NCBI GenBank assembly: GCA_964636385.1
Contig: CAZWSC010000014.1
Coordinates: 1 to 9,004 of the forward strand
Direction: 5' to 3'
DNA: 9,004 nucleotides
Origin: CAZWSC01 sp964636385
GTDB lineage: Bacteria; Eisenbacteria; RBG-16-71-46; CAIMUX01
The notes beneath the pieces were generated by a model that was not told the origin of the DNA, searched no databases, and was given only the letters and a program-made list of their open reading frames with translations. The position numbers and the translations under genes were made by a program. Below, piece by piece: positions 6,650 through 9,004 of the stretch. Positions within the stretch are counted from its first letter, which is position 1, and each line of letters begins with the position of its first letter.

Positions 6650-7821
6650 TCGATCTCCTCCGGGTGAGGCTCCCCGTCCAGTGCCTGGCCCAAAGCCTCG
6701 ATCACCCGCTCAATCTGTGAATCGGTCATCTCGGGGTACAGCGGAAGGCTCAGTATCCGTCTGGCGCGCGCTTCTGCCGCGGGGAATGATCCCGGGCCGT
6801 TGCTCATGTGGCGGAAAGCCTCCTGGAGGTGTATCGGGATCGGGTAGTGGACCTGTGTTCCAATCCCGCGCTTCTGCAGTTCCCCCCGCAGGCGGTCCCT
6901 GCGGGCAGCCTGCACGACGAAGAGGTGGACCGCCTCGATGCCGTCGGGATCTCTGGCAGGAAGGATCAGCGGCAGATGCTGCAGACGTTTGCGATAGACT
7001 GAAGCGATCTCCCTCCGTCTCCTGTTCCAGGCCTCGAGACGCACGAGTTTGACGCGCAGGAATGCCGCCTGCAGTTCGTCCAGGCGGCTGTTGATCCCGA
7101 TCTCCACACTCTCGTAGCGGTCCCTCTCACCGTAGCAGCGGAGTCTCCGCAGGCGGCCCGCGATGTCGGGGTCATCAGTGACACAGGCTCCGCCGTCTCC
7201 AAGGGCTCCCAGGTTCTTGCTCGGGTAGAAGCTGAAGCAGCCGATGCGACCTGTCGTGCCTGCCATCCTTCCGCCCCTGGATGCGCCGTGCGCCTGGGCG
7301 GCGTCCTCGATCACCTGTATGCCGCGGGGGGCGCATAGCTCCAGGATCGAAGCCGTATCGGCGCAGCGGCCGTACAGGTGCACCGGGATCACGGCCCTGA
7401 TGCCGGACTCCAGGGCTGCGGCGATGGTCTGAGGGGTGAGAAGCCCTGTCAGCGGGTCCACATCCGCGAAGACCGGAACGGCGCCTGCCTGGCACACGGC
7501 GACGGCAGTGGGCACGGCGCTGTTCGGGGCTGTCAGAACCCGGTCACCGTGCCCGATGTCGAGCGCGCGCAGGGCAAGCTGAAGGGCATCAGTGCCTGAC
7601 GCAACTCCGATCGCGTGCCCGCTTCCAACGAGGCCGGCGAACTCCCCTTCGAACGCCGTGACCTCGCCCCCCAGGACAAACCAGCCGCCGGCCATGACTC
7701 TCCGGGCCGCCACCTCCAGTTCATCCATCAGGGCGGCAGTCTGCGCCTTGAGGTCGCACACGGGGATCTGCGCCATACCCGGGTCCGTGGCTCCGCCCGA
7801 AGGGTTCCTGCTCTGCGTCAT
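6643..7821 (-). CDS. DegT/DnrJ/EryC1/StrS-type PLP-dependent sugar aminotransferase
   Basis: The protein has 392 residues from ATG 7821, which overlaps the SDR protein's stop as ATGA. A later start at Met16 (7776), just before IPVCDLKAQ, is possible. Family landmarks in order are IPVCDLK (19-25), SGTDALQLALRAL (75-87) binding the PLP phosphate, GDRVLTAPNSAVPTAVAV (92-109), PVHLYG (146-151), VIEDAAQAHGA (170-180) with the Asp contacting the pyridine nitrogen, and FSFYPSKNLGALGDGGA (196-212). Lys202 is the predicted Schiff-base lysine. NSRLDELQAA (244-253) and the C-terminal HYPIPIHLQEAF (325-336) complete the fold. The length is normal for the family. Such enzymes place an amino group on a keto nucleotide sugar using glutamate. 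The FYPSKNLGALGDGGA form resembles the FdtB/QdtB type acting at C3, but the position cannot be decided here. Sugar biosynthesis for a surface glycan is the probable role, paired with the SDR gene just upstream. Confidence 0.93.
   Translation of the reverse strand: MTQSRNPSGGATDPGMAQIPVCDLKAQTAALMDELEVAARRVMAGGWFVLGGEVTAFEGEFAGLVGSGHAIGVASGTDALQLALRALDIGHGDRVLTAPNSAVPTAVAVCQAGAVPVFADVDPLTGLLTPQTIAAALESGIRAVIPVHLYGRCADTASILELCAPRGIQVIEDAAQAHGASRGGRMAGTTGRIGCFSFYPSKNLGALGDGGACVTDDPDIAGRLRRLRCYGERDRYESVEIGINSRLDELQAAFLRVKLVRLEAWNRRRREIASVYRKRLQHLPLILPARDPDGIEAVHLFVVQAARRDRLRGELQKRGIGTQVHYPIPIHLQEAFRHMSNGPGSFPAAEARARRILSLPLYPEMTDSQIERVIEALGQALDGEPHPEEIEC
6655..6661 (-). promoter_or_regulatory. Ribosome-binding site for the small membrane protein
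   Basis: Read leftward the sequence is GGAGGAG, five bases before ATG 6649. It lies inside the last codons of the aminotransferase (the PEEIEC end), so the downstream gene has its own strong site even though the two genes overlap. It fixes the start of the membrane protein at 6649. Confidence 0.75.
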
Positions 7822-8828
7822 GCGAGGTAGTACTCCAGGTTCCGGCGGTAGTAGTCGACCGTACGGCGCAGTCCCTCTTCCAGGTTGACGACAGGGCTCC
7901 ATCCTGTGGCTTCCCGGATCCTGTCGAAGCTCCCGTAGTAGTCGCCTATGTCGATCCGCTTCGTCTCCTCGGGGAAAGGGACCATGCGGTACCTGGAGCC
8001 GGGGCACAGCCGGATCAGGACCTCCACGAACTCCCTGAGCGAGACGATCTCGGCGTGGCCAAGGTTGTAGATCTCACCATGAGTTCCCGCAGCCGGTCCC
8101 ACCATGAGCATCGCCTCGACGGCGTCATCCACGTAGTTCAGATCCCGCCGCTGGGTGCCGTCTCCGAAGATCTGGATCTCCTCGCCCAGAAGAGCCAGGC
8201 GCACGAACCACGGGACGAACCCCTGCCTGTTGTGCTTCAGGAGCATACGGGGGCCGTAGGTGTTGGTCAGCCGCAGGCTGGTTGTTGCGATGTCGTGGAC
8301 CTGACAGTAGAGGATGTGATACCACTCGCCTGCCATCTTGTTGATGCCGTTCACATCGACGGGGCGCAGAAGGTGGCTCTCATCCACGGGAAGATACTGC
8401 GGCCGGCCATACTGCTGCCGGGTGCTGGCGTAGACCACCCGGATCCCCGGGTTGTACTTCCGGCACGCCTCCAGGATGCTGAGCTGCGCGCGGCAGTTGA
8501 TGTCCAGGTCCGTCTCCGGGTCTGTCATCGAGTCGATGTGGCTGACCTGGCCTGCCAGGTTGAACAGGTAGCGCTGTCCGCGCACCAGGTAGGCCATGGA
8601 GTGGGGGTCGCGCACGTCGGCGATGTTGACCTTCACGGAGCCTTCGATCCCGTGGATGTTGCGCAGGTTCCCGCCGTAGGCGGGGATCAGCGAATCGACC
8701 AGCGTCACCTCTGCGCCCAGATCGACCAGCCTGTGAGCCAGGCTGGAGCCGATGAACCCCAGGCCGCCTGTCACCAGCACAGGCTCTCCCCTGTAGGCCG
8801 CTTCCCACTCCCTGTTCATCTCACGCAT
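7818..8828 (-). CDS. Extended-SDR NAD-dependent nucleotide-sugar epimerase/dehydratase-like protein, catalytic Tyr replaced by Asn
   Basis: The protein has 336 residues from ATG 8828. The adjoining ATG 8831 (one codon earlier) and ATG 8819 are alternatives; 8828 has GGAGG at the best distance (five bases). The Rossmann motif is TGGLGFIG (20-27), with Asp45 at the end of strand 2 for NAD ribose binding. NLAGQVSHIDSM (90-101), the serine/threonine strand YASTRQQYG (133-141), LRLTNTYGPRM (186-196), FGDGTQRRDLNYVDD (221-235) and NLGHAEIVSLREFV (255-268) are all standard for extended SDRs. The usual Y-x3-K catalytic pair reads N160-GIN-K164. The Asp-Glu pair of nucleotide-sugar 4,6-dehydratases is also absent (STRQQ instead of STDEV). 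The protein therefore belongs to the epimerase-like group but its chemistry is uncertain. It precedes the aminotransferase with a 4-nt overlap, and the two probably act on the same nucleotide sugar. Confidence 0.9.
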   Translation of the reverse strand: MREMNREWEAAYRGEPVLVTGGLGFIGSSLAHRLVDLGAEVTLVDSLIPAYGGNLRNIHGIEGSVKVNIADVRDPHSMAYLVRGQRYLFNLAGQVSHIDSMTDPETDLDINCRAQLSILEACRKYNPGIRVVYASTRQQYGRPQYLPVDESHLLRPVDVNGINKMAGEWYHILYCQVHDIATTSLRLTNTYGPRMLLKHNRQGFVPWFVRLALLGEEIQIFGDGTQRRDLNYVDDAVEAMLMVGPAAGTHGEIYNLGHAEIVSLREFVEVLIRLCPGSRYRMVPFPEETKRIDIGDYYGSFDRIREATGWSPVVNLEEGLRRTVDYYRRNLEYYLA

Positions 8829-9004
8829 CATACCCTCCGGGTGATCCCTCGCCCCGGCGGCCGGACTCATCGGGCTGCCCGGCAGCCCGGCCATTCGACC
8901 TGTCTTCCCTGGCGACGGGCCGGGGTGCCTGGACGAAGATTCTCCACCACAGCCCGAACATCCCCCAGGCCACCCTGGCCACGCGGGGGATGTTGAAGAA
9001 CTGT
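8821..9004 (-). CDS. C-terminal end of an unidentified protein, partial
   Basis: An open frame enters at the right edge and ends at TGA 8821-8823, giving the last 60 residues. It starts QFFNIPRVARVAWGMFGLWW and continues with a basic stretch, RIFVQAPRPVAR. It ends in a polar Gly/Arg/Glu-rich tail that is probably disordered. The hydrophobic-aromatic and basic mix suggests a membrane-associated or amphipathic C-terminal helix, as in some glycosyltransferases of surface-glycan clusters, but there is no catalytic motif in the window and I do not recognise the family. It overlaps the SDR start by about 8 nt, is in the same direction, and good coding texture (GC-rich third positions) continues to the edge, so it is probably the first visible gene of the same operon. 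Confidence 0.6.
   Translation of the reverse strand, partial: QFFNIPRVARVAWGMFGLWWRIFVQAPRPVAREDRSNGRAAGQPDESGRRGEGSPGGYDA
8834..8838 (-). promoter_or_regulatory. Ribosome-binding site for the SDR protein
   Basis: Read leftward this is GGAGG. It is two bases before ATG 8831 and five before ATG 8828, which is why the second ATG is preferred as the start. It lies inside the 3' end of the upstream gene. Confidence 0.65.

Noticed and set aside
7822..8007. N-terminal extension of the aminotransferase by 62 codons
   Set aside because: It overlaps the SDR coding sequence, adds residues absent from the family, and ATG 7821 gives the normal length with an ATGA junction.
8832..8894. Earlier ATG giving the SDR protein 22 extra residues
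   Set aside because: The extension lies inside the upstream gene, is Pro/Gly-rich, and the GGAGG at 8834-8838 points to the ATG pair at 8828-8831.
8055..8996. 313-codon plus-strand open frame opposite the SDR gene
   Set aside because: It is exactly antisense to a gene with clear SDR motifs, its translation is a Val/Asp/His/Gln-rich mirror of that gene, and no family pattern is visible. Long antisense frames are expected at this GC content.
1..9004. Frequent GATC and GGATCC sites (about 85-90 GATC by rough hand count)
   Set aside because: More than base composition predicts, but most fall where an Ile ATC codon follows a G-ending codon, so codon use explains them without invoking Dam-like selection.

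Overview
The window is a GC-rich bacterial segment (roughly 60% or more by eye) that reads almost wall to wall as one leftward, minus-strand gene train. Eight genes are visible and two of them run off the window edges. Nothing credible is encoded on the plus strand. I see no tRNA, rRNA, CRISPR, insertion sequence or phage gene. GC-rich third positions, frequent AGG arginine codons and start codons overlapping the previous stop suggest a high-GC bacterium, possibly from a poorly cultured lineage. The sequence does not fix the phylum, and the proteins show families rather than named orthologues.

In transcription order (right to left): the C-terminal tail of an unidentified protein (8821-9004); an extended-SDR NAD-dependent sugar epimerase/dehydratase-like protein (7818-8828); a DegT/DnrJ/EryC1-type PLP sugar aminotransferase (6643-7821); a four-helix SMR/EamA-like membrane protein resembling the ArnE/ArnF flippase subunits (6275-6649); a class I SAM-dependent methyltransferase (5415-6230); a polytopic GT39-like glycosyltransferase with a soluble C-terminal tail (3637-5418); a TMTC-like protein, that is a GT-C membrane core plus C-terminal TPR repeats (1511-3640); and a second GT39-like membrane protein that leaves the window at base 1 (start at 1441). 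Four of the junctions are ATGA overlaps or slightly longer overlaps that also couple stop and start, and a fifth is an 8-nt overlap at the right edge (start choice dependent). The only gaps are 44 and 69 nt.

Taken together the genes look like a cell-surface glycan or glycoprotein module. The SDR protein and aminotransferase would modify a nucleotide sugar. The small membrane protein could flip or help flip a polyprenyl-phosphate-linked sugar. The integral-membrane GT-C enzymes would transfer sugars on the outer face, with the methyltransferase as a tailoring enzyme. This assembled pathway is inference; no substrate is shown. The most notable points are the bacterial TMTC-like protein beside two other GT-C enzymes, the loss of the catalytic tyrosine in the SDR protein (NxxxK instead of YxxxK), an E-D in place of the usual acidic D-E motif in the left-edge glycosyltransferase, and a run of nine G immediately upstream of that gene's start codon.
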